NCBI GenBank assembly: GCA_002717305.1
Contig: PBDH01000030.1
Location: 1-18,507 of the forward strand
DNA: 18,507 nt
Direction of reading: 5' to 3'
Origin: Gammaproteobacteria bacterium
GTDB taxonomy: Bacteria; Pseudomonadota; Gammaproteobacteria; Pseudomonadales; Litorivicinaceae
In this document: one piece after another, positions 1 to 6,168 of the stretch
Numbering within the stretch: the first letter of the stretch is position 1
Layout of the letters: each line of letters begins with the position of its first letter
Program-made: the position numbers and the translations under genes
Notes under the pieces: generated by a model
What the model was told of the DNA's origin: nothing
Seen by the model: only the letters and a program-made list of their open reading frames with translations
The model's database searches: none

Positions 1-900
1 TACATCAAAAACTTCCGCTCGGGTTGGCTTCGAATTAAATATCATTGACTCCATCATCTGTGTCGCGGTAATCACGGGACAATCTAACGCACGAGCACGG
101 GCGATAATTTTCTTCTGGACACCAATCAAGCGGTCATCTCCAATCTCAACCCCCAAATCACCGCGCGCAACCATCACAGCGTCACTCGCTGATATCATGG
201 CGTCTAAAACATCCTCTGATGCGACGGCTTCCGCGCGCTCAAACTTTGCAATCAGGTCAGCCTTTGATCCACGCTCTGCCAGCGCATCTCGCGCGTTATG
301 AATATCTTCAGCATCACGAGGAAACGAAATCGCAACAAAATCGGCTTCGATCTCGGCTGCCATCTCCATATCCTGATAATCTTTATCCGTCAGCGCTCCG
401 GCGGATAGCCCGCCGCCTTTTCTATTGATACCCTTGTTGTTTGATAAGATGCCCCCTGTGGCAACTTTTGTAACGATTCGCGAGCCATCTGTATCCAAAA
501 CGTTTAGAACAACGCGACCGTCATTTAGAAGCAGGATATCTCCGGGTCCGCAGTCATTAGGCAGTTCACGATAATCAAGACCAACTCTTGTCTCGTCGCC
601 ACGTTTTGGATCTAGGTCAGCATCCAATATAAACTTCGCTCCAACCTTTAGCGTCACCGATCCCTTCTGAAATTGTGCAATTCGAATTTTTGGCCCCTGA
701 AGATCAGCGAGTATGGCGACTGTTCGACCGATCTTATTGGCAATCGCACGGACCTCCTTCGCACGCCTGCGGTGATCGTGAGGGGTCCCGTGCGAAAGGT
801 TCAATCGACAAACATCAACACCAGCTACAAGCAAATTCTTCAATACACCTGGACGGTCTGAGGCCGGACCTAAGGTGGCAACTATTTTGGTGCGACGCAT
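1..900 (-). CDS. pyk: Pyruvate kinase, N-terminal 300 residues (runs off left edge)
   Basis: Converts phosphoenolpyruvate and ADP to pyruvate and ATP, the last step of glycolysis, in the cytoplasm. The frame is open from an ATG at 900 to the window edge. It begins MRRTKIVATLGPAS, as in the family. Visible motifs are CRLNLSHG (residues 31-38), the ADLQGPKIR segment (65-73), a B-domain (about 74-160), IAKFERAEAV (217-226, usually IAKIE), the metal/substrate loop MVARGDLGVE (243-252) and TATQMMESMI (278-287). Full-length enzymes have about 470-480 residues, so the last third lies outside the window. The start is secure from the family N-terminus. Its promoter must lie upstream of 900, inside the stretch holding a GAPDH gene remnant on the other strand. 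Two pyruvate kinase types exist in this group and I cannot say which this is. Confidence 0.97.
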   Translation of the reverse strand, partial: MRRTKIVATLGPASDRPGVLKNLLVAGVDVCRLNLSHGTPHDHRRRAKEVRAIANKIGRTVAILADLQGPKIRIAQFQKGSVTLKVGAKFILDADLDPKRGDETRVGLDYRELPNDCGPGDILLLNDGRVVLNVLDTDGSRIVTKVATGGILSNNKGINRKGGGLSAGALTDKDYQDMEMAAEIEADFVAISFPRDAEDIHNARDALAERGSKADLIAKFERAEAVASEDVLDAMISASDAVMVARGDLGVEIGDDRLIGVQKKIIARARALDCPVITATQMMESMIFNSKPTRAEVFDV

Positions 901-933
901 ACCAAATATCCTTATCTAGAAGTTTCGATATCT

Positions 934-1128
934 TTGATTGTTGTAAGTTTAAAAAATTTTTATCACAACCCTGCAAATTCGGTCGTGGGCCTCAACCAAA
1001 CCAAGGTACTTGGCGGGCTCACAAAGGTTTTGTATTGGTACGACAACCAGTGGGGATTTTCCAATAGGATGCTCGTCACGACTATATCTTGGATGACTCA
1101 AAATTCAACAAACCAATCTGCTGCATAG
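934..1128 (+). pseudogene. Remnant of the C-terminal end of glyceraldehyde-3-phosphate dehydrogenase
   Basis: The frame reads HNPANSVVGL, then TKVLGGLTKVL, then YWYDNQWGFSNRMLVTT, ending in a stop at 1126-1128. This matches the C-terminal strand and helix of GAPDH (family form roughly DFNHNPASS...VKVLSWYDNEWGFSNRMLDTT). Only about 55 residues of a roughly 335-residue enzyme remain. The Rossmann domain and the catalytic Cys region are absent, since the pyk start lies immediately to the left on the other strand. The ATG at 934 is internal to the homology and is not a real start. Substitutions at usually fixed positions (E to Q in YDNEW, D to V in MLDTT) also suggest relaxed selection. A short functional peptide cannot be excluded but seems unlikely. 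Confidence 0.8.
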
Positions 1129-1169
1129 CTTTACAGTTTCAATCTTCGGGCGGAGACCGCCCCCCTTTT

Positions 1170-1185
1170 TGGCATGTATTTCGCT
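1170..1185 (+). promoter_or_regulatory. Candidate sigma-54 (RpoN) promoter for amt
   Basis: TGGCATGTATTTCGCT fits the RpoN consensus TGGCAYR-N4-TTGCW with one clear mismatch (TCGCT for TTGCW). The invariant GG (1171-1172) and GC (1183-1184) are separated by exactly 10 bases. Transcription would start near 1196, giving a leader of about 110 bases before the amt ATG at 1305. The nearby NtrC-type palindrome and the nature of the gene support the call. Confidence 0.65.
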
Positions 1186-1270
1186 CTTACTATAGGAAAA
1201 TGTAGATTCCGCACCAAATCGGCCCCCATTGAACCAAACTTGGGCGCGAACGGGTGTCATCAAATGAAAA

Positions 1271-1287
1271 CGCACCATTATGGTGCA
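1271..1287. promoter_or_regulatory. NtrC-type binding palindrome before amt
   Basis: CGCACCATTATGGTGCA contains a perfect inverted repeat, GCACCAT-T-ATGGTGC. It matches the enteric NtrC site form TGCAC-N7-GTGCA at all but the first base. It lies only 17 bases before the amt start, next to the ribosome-binding site (GGAGAGA, 1294-1300) and downstream of the predicted RpoN promoter. A further half site, GCACCA, is at 1211-1216. Positive control by the nitrogen regulator NtrC under ammonium limitation is the obvious inference; repression from this position is also possible. Confidence 0.65.
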
Positions 1288-1304
1288 AATAATGGAGAGA
1301 CTCT

Positions 1305-2525
1305 ATGGAGCCAACGCTAACAGGCTTAGCTGAACGCATCGATCTGATCGTCGCCGGAACCGACACCTTTTTTCTTTTGCTAGGTGCTATTCTTGTACTC
1401 TTTATGCACGCCGGATTCGCGTTCTTGGAGGTCGGAACTGTCCGTCACAAGAATCAAGTCAATGCACTAGTCAAAATCTTAACTGACTTTGGCGCATCAA
1501 CACTTGCATACTTCTTCGTTGGCTATCAGGTCGCTTACGCTACAGGTTTCCTAGTTGGCGCAGACCAAATGATGGACGGTAACGGCTTTGCACTTGTGAA
1601 ATTCTTTTTCTTGGTCACGTTCGCCGCGGCCATACCCGCAATCATCTCAGGCGGTATCGCTGAGCGCGGAAATTTCTGGCCGATGATGCTTGCCAACGTT
1701 TCAATCGTAGCACTGATCTATCCACTCTTTGAGGGGATGATCTGGAATGGCAACTTCGGCTTCCAACAATGGATAGAAAGTGTTACCGGGTCAGGATTCC
1801 ATGACTTTGCCGGATCTGTGGTTGTGCACAGCATGGGTGGATGGCTCGCATTTGTGGGAATTATTTTCCTTGGATCACGAGCGGGGCGCGTTCGTGACGG
1901 GAAAGTAATTTCCTTCGCACCAAGTTCCATCCCGTTCCTCGCTCTCGGCGCCTGGATTTTAACTGTGGGATGGTTCGGCTTCAACGTAATGAGTGCGCAG
2001 GCGGTCGAGGGCATCAGCGGGTTGGTGGCAGTCAATTCACTGATGGCTATGGTTGGTGGAACCCTTGCAGCATTGATTGTTGGAAAAAATGATCCTGGCT
2101 TCATCCATAACGGTCCACTCGCTGGACTCGTTGCGGTCTGCGCCGGCTCAGATGTTTTCCACCCACTCGGAGCTCTGGCGACAGGACTAGTGGCTGGAGG
2201 CATTTTTGTGTGGCTGTTCGTTTGGTGCTCTACCCAAAAGAAAATCGATGATGTTCTAGGGGTTTGGGCACTTCACGGTGTCTGCGGTTCTTGGGGTGGA
2301 TTAGCGTGCGGAATCTTTGGTACGGCCGCTTTTGGTGGATTAGGAGGTGTCTCGTTTACGGCTCAACTTATCGGTACGATCACGGGCGTTATTATCGCAG
2401 TGTTCGGGGGCTTGACAGTCTACGGACTAATAAGCTACACGCTAGGAATTCGATTATCTGAAGAGGAGGAGTTCGACGGGGCGGATTTATCGATTCACCG
2501 CATCAAAGCAAATCCAGAAGTCTGA
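1305..2525 (+). CDS. amt: Ammonium channel/transporter, Amt family
   Basis: A 406-residue inner-membrane protein of the Amt/Mep/Rh family that conducts ammonium into the cell. About eleven hydrophobic segments are visible. The conserved pore residues are present: Asp167 and the first pore His (His175) in HDFAGSVVVH, the second pore His (His324) in ALHGVCGSWGG, and Phe224 in GWFGFN. The cytoplasmic tail SEEEEFDGADLSIHRIKANPE is the kind that contacts GlnK in this family. No signal peptide is evident; the protein starts MEPTLTGLAERID. The ATG at 1305 has GGAGAGA at 1294-1300. The gene stands alone, without the usual neighbouring glnK. Upstream sigma-54 and NtrC-like sites imply nitrogen control, and a hairpin follows the stop codon. 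Confidence 0.97.
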   Translation: MEPTLTGLAERIDLIVAGTDTFFLLLGAILVLFMHAGFAFLEVGTVRHKNQVNALVKILTDFGASTLAYFFVGYQVAYATGFLVGADQMMDGNGFALVKFFFLVTFAAAIPAIISGGIAERGNFWPMMLANVSIVALIYPLFEGMIWNGNFGFQQWIESVTGSGFHDFAGSVVVHSMGGWLAFVGIIFLGSRAGRVRDGKVISFAPSSIPFLALGAWILTVGWFGFNVMSAQAVEGISGLVAVNSLMAMVGGTLAALIVGKNDPGFIHNGPLAGLVAVCAGSDVFHPLGALATGLVAGGIFVWLFVWCSTQKKIDDVLGVWALHGVCGSWGGLACGIFGTAAFGGLGGVSFTAQLIGTITGVIIAVFGGLTVYGLISYTLGIRLSEEEEFDGADLSIHRIKANPEV

Positions 2526-2532
2526 ATCCGGC

Positions 2533-2556
2533 TAGGCACTGCGAAAACAGTGCCTA
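2533..2556 (+). terminator. Hairpin just after amt, probable terminator
   Basis: A perfect 9-bp stem, TAGGCACTG / CAGTGCCTA, encloses the 6-base loop CGAAAA and begins 8 bases after the amt stop codon. No long T-run follows (next bases TTGGGC), so efficiency as an intrinsic terminator is uncertain. The placement strongly suggests a 3'-end or mRNA-stabilising structure. Confidence 0.6.
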
Positions 2557-2722
2557 TTGGGCTACTTGTTGGAAGACGCGAAAGGCCTCACGAACCAAAC
2601 CATCGGTAAGTAGTCGCACAATAAAGGCTTTAAGGCACATTATTCATTTCGTGTCAGTTTCAAATGAAATTTTGTTAAGTCAAGACTTGGACCGTGGAAG
2701 AGGTTTTTTGCTCTTCTTGACT

Positions 2723-3292
2723 TTAGACCGTAGTGTCCAATAGTTGATCTTCTTTTAAGCCAAGCAGATCATCAGACGTCTGGTAACCTAGTTGAGCGTA
2801 TAAATTGTCAATAATTTCCTGGATCGCCTTAACCGCACTTTCATCCTTCGGATTGTCCGCGAGTACACCGCCTTGGGTTAGAAGCTGACCTATCACATCC
2901 TGTGGAAGCCAGGAGTTTACTGCCCCTCTAAGCGTTCGAATTGTCGTATCAGAATCAAGTGTGAGTTCACCCTGTTTTGCCCTCTCCAGCACCTCAAGGA
3001 TATGCTTGCGAACAATCAACTCAAAACGTTTTCTCGCATCATCTGAAAAGATGATGTCCTGATGCCGCTCACCGACCATAGCGTAAAATAATTCTTCACC
3101 CTCCAGATCATTGAAGATGTCATCACTCGATTCAGAAGTACTTTTTTTGAAAACGCTCTCATCGGCTACCTTGGCAGACGCCATTTGGCGCTTCTTAACC
3201 TCGATTCGCACGACTCTTTGATTCAATTGATAGAGACCAAAAATCAAAAATGCTGTTGTAAATATCGCTGTGATAAGCAGTAACCCTTGCAT
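2723..3292 (-). CDS. Unrecognised protein with one N-terminal membrane anchor
   Basis: I do not recognise a family. The protein has about 189 residues. The first 20-25 form one hydrophobic segment (GLLLITAIFTTAFLIFGLY), followed by a basic stretch (VVRIEVKKRQ). Next come a Ser/Asp/Glu-rich linker (about 40-65) and a mostly helical soluble region to the C-terminus with many charged residues. By the positive-inside pattern this soluble part is probably cytoplasmic. I chose the ATG at 3292, which has AGGA about 11 bases upstream. A TTG at 3301 (three residues longer) is possible but lies too close to the same AGGA. It lies downstream of, and on the same strand as, the amidotransferase gene, separated by about 80 bases containing a 9-bp inverted repeat, so it may be transcribed separately. 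Length and composition look like a genuine gene. Confidence 0.75.
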   Translation of the reverse strand: MQGLLLITAIFTTAFLIFGLYQLNQRVVRIEVKKRQMASAKVADESVFKKSTSESSDDIFNDLEGEELFYAMVGERHQDIIFSDDARKRFELIVRKHILEVLERAKQGELTLDSDTTIRTLRGAVNSWLPQDVIGQLLTQGGVLADNPKDESAVKAIQEIIDNLYAQLGYQTSDDLLGLKEDQLLDTTV

Positions 3293-3330
3293 GAAAGCCA
3301 AATTCCTATAGTTGAAACCTCACTTGTCTT

Positions 3331-3360
3331 GATTCTAGTATCGACATATACACTAGAATC
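3331..3360. terminator. Inverted repeat between two minus-strand genes
   Basis: GATTCTAGT (3331-3339) and ACTAGAATC (3352-3360) form a perfect 9-bp stem around a 12-base loop. It lies 16 bases beyond the stop of the amidotransferase gene and 39 bases before the start of the next one. No T-run follows in the minus direction. It could be a weak terminator for the upstream gene or an operator for the downstream one. Confidence 0.4.
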
Positions 3361-3375
3361 TTTGGTCATCTCGCT

Positions 3376-4080
3376 TCAAAGCATCGAGTGTAACCAGAGA
3401 TCAAGAGTCCGTTTAAGCCAAGACGACTGCTTTTGGTAATATCTGACTAATCCGGTTCCATGACTATCGATCTGCATTGCACCCGGTAATTCAGTCATAT
3501 GCCCGGCGCGCGCTAACCAAGTATTCATCATTTTTCGATACATTTCTGGATGAAACTGCGTAGCAAAAGCATGTCGGCCCACCATGTAAGCCTGCTCTCG
3601 GAAAGTCCCCATTGCCCCCCCAAACGCTAGCCTTGCAGCGGCATCTGGTAACTCAAACCCTTCCCTGTGCCACTGGTAAACATGCGTTAATCTGCCGAAG
3701 ATTCTCTTACCGTGGCCCACTGGGTTAATCGGATACCAACCAACCTCGACCTGATTTTCAGGATGGCTATATACCTCTGATCCAAGAACTCGAGCCATTA
3801 GTTGAGCCCCTAGACAGATCCCCCACACCGGCCGATCCATATGCATCCATCGCTCAATAGCCTTGAGCTCTTTGGAAATTCCAGGTAGATGGTCGTCATT
3901 GGCGCTCATGGGTCCGCCAAATACGATCATTCCATCGAACCGACAAATCTGTCGCGGCATACTTTGGCCAATAAGAGGACGTACTACCTGAACCCGGTGG
4001 CCAAGCTGCCTCAAGGCGACTCCGACCTGCCCCGTAGTCGAGTGCGCCTGATGTAATACGCACAAAATATGACGACTCAT
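3376..4080 (-). CDS. Class-I glutamine amidotransferase (GMP synthase-like)
   Basis: A 234-residue cytoplasmic protein with a GATase-1 fold, predicted to hydrolyse glutamine and pass ammonia to an unknown acceptor. The nucleophile elbow GICLGAQL places the catalytic Cys at 89. The His/Glu pair of the triad is in TQFHPEM (His177, Glu179). A typical earlier FGGPMS oxyanion-strand segment is at about 54-59. Length fits the stand-alone GMP synthase-like amidotransferases (COG0518 type), which lack the synthetase domain. The open frame extends to 4158, but the ATG at 4080 is preferred. There ATGA overlaps the stop of the upstream AlkB-like gene, implying translational coupling, and the residues after it (SRHILCVLHQ) begin the first beta strand. 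The substrate cannot be inferred. Confidence 0.88.
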   Translation of the reverse strand: MSRHILCVLHQAHSTTGQVGVALRQLGHRVQVVRPLIGQSMPRQICRFDGMIVFGGPMSANDDHLPGISKELKAIERWMHMDRPVWGICLGAQLMARVLGSEVYSHPENQVEVGWYPINPVGHGKRIFGRLTHVYQWHREGFELPDAAARLAFGGAMGTFREQAYMVGRHAFATQFHPEMYRKMMNTWLARAGHMTELPGAMQIDSHGTGLVRYYQKQSSWLKRTLDLWLHSML

Positions 4081-4691
4081 ACGACTCCGACTGAACGAAA
4101 GGTAAGGTTCATTCTTCCACCAACTATTTTTTTGGTCTTTACCAACGCGTGCTCCCAATAGACTTGTGTAGTTCCGTACATGACTAACAGATCACCATGT
4201 CCTAAATCAAAGGTAACTGGAGATATCGCTTTACTAATCCTGGATTTCAGACGGAAGCGGCGGGGTTCGCCCAAGGATAAAGAGACAACTACAGGATGCC
4301 TACCAAGCTCTGGTTCATTATCTCGGTGCCAACCCATGGAGTCGGTACCCGACCGATAGTAATTCAATAAACAGTGGTTCAAACCGTGTTGCGTCCGAAT
4401 CTCGTGATGGGCTAGTAGGTGATGCAACGCATCTCGGATGTTGGCTAAACTTGTTGGCCACGGTCTCGGCAGTAGTTCGCGGTTGGAGTAAGTGTAAGGT
4501 ATATCACCGCACCAGGTAGTGATTCGAGGCTCATCAATTGTCCGACCGAACAGTCGGATTGCGCCTTGAGACCAATCAAGGCTATTACGCAACTCGATCG
4601 CTAAATCATCACTACCTTGTCGTGACAACCAATTAGGTACGACCAGAACAGACAGACCTGGTCGGATAAGAAGTGTATTTTTTGATTGCAC
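4077..4691 (-). CDS. alkB: AlkB-like 2-oxoglutarate/Fe(II) dioxygenase
   Basis: A 204-residue enzyme of the AlkB family, which oxidatively removes alkyl lesions from nucleic acid bases using Fe(II), O2 and 2-oxoglutarate. The iron ligands are visible as His122-x-Asp124 in GWHRDNE and His181 in WEHALVK. The 2-oxoglutarate-binding arginines are Arg193 and Arg199 in RMNLTFR, with the six-residue spacing of the family. The lesion-recognition lid and substrate strands (about 40-115) look complete. It resembles the shorter AlkB/ALKBH2-like group more than E. coli AlkB, so direct repair of 1-methyladenine/3-methylcytosine is likely but unproven. The assigned start is a GTG at 4691 with only a weak Shine-Dalgarno, so the N-terminus is uncertain. 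It overlaps the amidotransferase gene by four bases and lies 65 bases downstream of csrA on the same strand. Confidence 0.9.
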   Translation of the reverse strand: MQSKNTLLIRPGLSVLVVPNWLSRQGSDDLAIELRNSLDWSQGAIRLFGRTIDEPRITTWCGDIPYTYSNRELLPRPWPTSLANIRDALHHLLAHHEIRTQHGLNHCLLNYYRSGTDSMGWHRDNEPELGRHPVVVSLSLGEPRRFRLKSRISKAISPVTFDLGHGDLLVMYGTTQVYWEHALVKTKKIVGGRMNLTFRSVGVV

Positions 4692-4756
4692 ACTAACGTC
4701 CGCATATCACCGGGATTATTATGATACGGGAATCGTTAAAATATGTTTGATCCGAT

Positions 4757-4951
4757 TTACGAGTTTGAAGACTCTGACTCGTCGACAAGCTCACTACGAT
4801 CGATTAGTAACTCTTCTCTAAGCACCGGTACATCTCGAGGGGCATCAACCCCAACACAAATCTGCTGCGTTCCTTTGATTTTCACTACAGTGATACGGAT
4901 GTCATCGCCAATACGAATCGATTCATCCACGCGTCGTGTCAGTACAAGCAT
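4757..4951 (-). CDS. csrA: CsrA/RsmA-family RNA-binding regulator, variant
   Basis: A 64-residue post-transcriptional regulator that dimerises and binds GGA-containing leaders, usually blocking translation. The N-terminus MLVLTRRVDESIRIGDD is canonical. The second RNA-binding segment is VPVLREELL, with the key Arg (E. coli R44) kept as Arg45 and the neighbouring His replaced by Leu. The KGNQVRIGV segment reads KGTQQICVGV: a tandem CAG-CAG makes it one residue longer, and the usual Arg is Cys. The tail is acidic (ELVDESESSNS). The frame is open to 4981, but the ATG at 4951 is the family start and has AGGAG and GAGGTGGG just before it. Most gammaproteobacterial genomes have at least one canonical csrA; this could be the main copy or a diverged paralogue. 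Confidence 0.93.
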   Translation of the reverse strand: MLVLTRRVDESIRIGDDIRITVVKIKGTQQICVGVDAPRDVPVLREELLIDRSELVDESESSNS

Positions 4952-5136
4952 ATCCCACCTCACTCCTTTGAAAATTTTCATCCATGAAACGCGATTTCTC
5001 CATCTCGCGGGTACGCGTTTCTATAATCAGTCGAGAAAGAATGACACATAATTCACTTGATAGCTGAATTTTTAAAGAAAAATAATGGGCTCCTTGTCCT
5101 ACAATATTTTGTAAGTTAATTACAGATTTTCGAATC

Positions 5137-5262
5137 GTGACACTTGAACCAGACAAATTTGAGGAGCAATCAAATTATGGATTTCCGCCTGAACTAAAAG
5201 CTTTCTTTAACTTTAACGTAATGAGGTTATTATTTTTTTCTAATCAAGCCGGTTGCGGATAG
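5137..5262 (+). pseudogene. Possible 41-codon ORF or remnant before the b561 gene
   Basis: A GTG-started frame encodes 41 residues, with a coherent stretch FEEQSNYGFPPELKAFFNFN followed by VMRLLFFSNQAG, and stops 3 bases before the next gene. The segment PPELKAFFNFNVMRLL faintly resembles the N-terminal helix of carboxymuconolactone decarboxylase/AhpD-like proteins (roughly ELKALFNFNVLRMLAHSP), whose remaining 100 or more residues would be missing. The frame is open back to about 5086. No good Shine-Dalgarno precedes the GTG. It may be a remnant, a short peptide coupled to the downstream gene, or chance; the family resemblance is from memory and weak. Confidence 0.3.
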
Positions 5263-5265
5263 AAG

Positions 5266-5946
5266 ATGCAAAAGACGATCCCTGTGTGGGATATCTGGGT
5301 ACGGCTCGGCCATTGGTTAATTGTAGTGGGGGTTTTTTTCCAGCAGATCTCTGGGGGAGATGCGGAATACATCGATGCACATGCCACGGTTGGGATATTG
5401 CTTGCGGGTTGGGTTCTTTTCCGGATCCTCTGGGGTATCATTGGTCCAAAATATGCGCGTTTTTCGAGCTTTCCGCCCCCAAATCCAACGCGCGCGTCGA
5501 AAAGTTTAAAAAGGGTCCTAGTACGTCAACCCGAAAAAGTTCCGGGTCATTCCGCGATTGGCGGAGTGGCAGTTTATCTTTTGTTGACGCTAATAGTGCT
5601 TACCGCGCTAACCGGTATGTCGTCTTCGGATGATATTCTATTTGATGGACCGCTTGCGTCATTATTACCGGCAGCCACGGTAGGTCTCGCAAGTACCTTA
5701 CACCCAATCTTAAGTGATCTCTTGCTCATTATTGTTGGTATCCACCTCATTGCCATAACTTGGCACGTCACCGTAATGAAGGAGCCACTAATTCGAGGGA
5801 TGCTTACCGGCAGGAAACCTGCGTTTGATCAGGAACCCGGCAGTCCCCACGCTTTTTCCCGCGTCATATTTATGAGAGGTCTCATATCCTCGCTAATAAT
5901 ACTCGGCCTCACCTACGGAATTCTTGGAATCTATCTAGGATGGTGA
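5266..5946 (+). CDS. Cytochrome b561-type membrane protein
   Basis: A 226-residue inner-membrane di-heme b cytochrome of the bacterial b561/Ni-Fe-hydrogenase-type family, which passes electrons between quinol or other donors and periplasmic partners. It has four main hydrophobic helices plus a C-terminal one. Likely heme-binding histidines are His16 (RLGHW), His39 (DAHATVG), His146 (STLHPIL), His160 (VGIHLIAI) and His167 (ITWH). The helix-1 signature VWDIWVRLGHW is typical. The start ATG at 5266 follows a GATAGAAG stretch that may act as a weak ribosome-binding site. No cytochrome c or hydrogenase partner is adjacent, so the physiological electron donor is unknown. It lies 3 bases after a short ORF and upstream of a permease gene. 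Confidence 0.9.
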   Translation: MQKTIPVWDIWVRLGHWLIVVGVFFQQISGGDAEYIDAHATVGILLAGWVLFRILWGIIGPKYARFSSFPPPNPTRASKSLKRVLVRQPEKVPGHSAIGGVAVYLLLTLIVLTALTGMSSSDDILFDGPLASLLPAATVGLASTLHPILSDLLLIIVGIHLIAITWHVTVMKEPLIRGMLTGRKPAFDQEPGSPHAFSRVIFMRGLISSLIILGLTYGILGIYLGW

Positions 5947-6168
5947 GTCATCTATAAATCGGGGCCGATAGAAAAGTAATACGTCGAAAAAATCTACCAT
6001 CGTCTAACCATTACCAATCGCCTTTTTAAATCCACAGATAATCCTTCCATGAAGAGGTCAAATATGGTGCGATTTTCATTAAAAGCACAAGTTTGGCCAA
6101 TTACTAGGTACCTCTATCGAGCTTCTTTGTTAAAATCTCGATCGAATACTTACTGATGAGGGATTCGA

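Noticed and set aside
1718..2203. 161-codon minus-strand frame opposite amt
   Set aside because: Low-complexity Pro/Thr/Ala-rich mirror of a real membrane protein gene, typical of an antisense shadow.
2697..2722. GAAGAG/CTCTTC repeat after the unknown membrane-anchored protein gene
   Set aside because: Six-base stem around an 8-base A/T loop without a T-run; too weak to call a terminator.
4743..5051. 102-codon plus-strand frame over csrA
   Set aside because: Ser/Thr-rich shadow of csrA on the other strand.
6115..6141. ATCGAG/CTCGAT repeat before the AI-2E permease gene
   Set aside because: Short arms and a 15-base gap; such matches are expected by chance.
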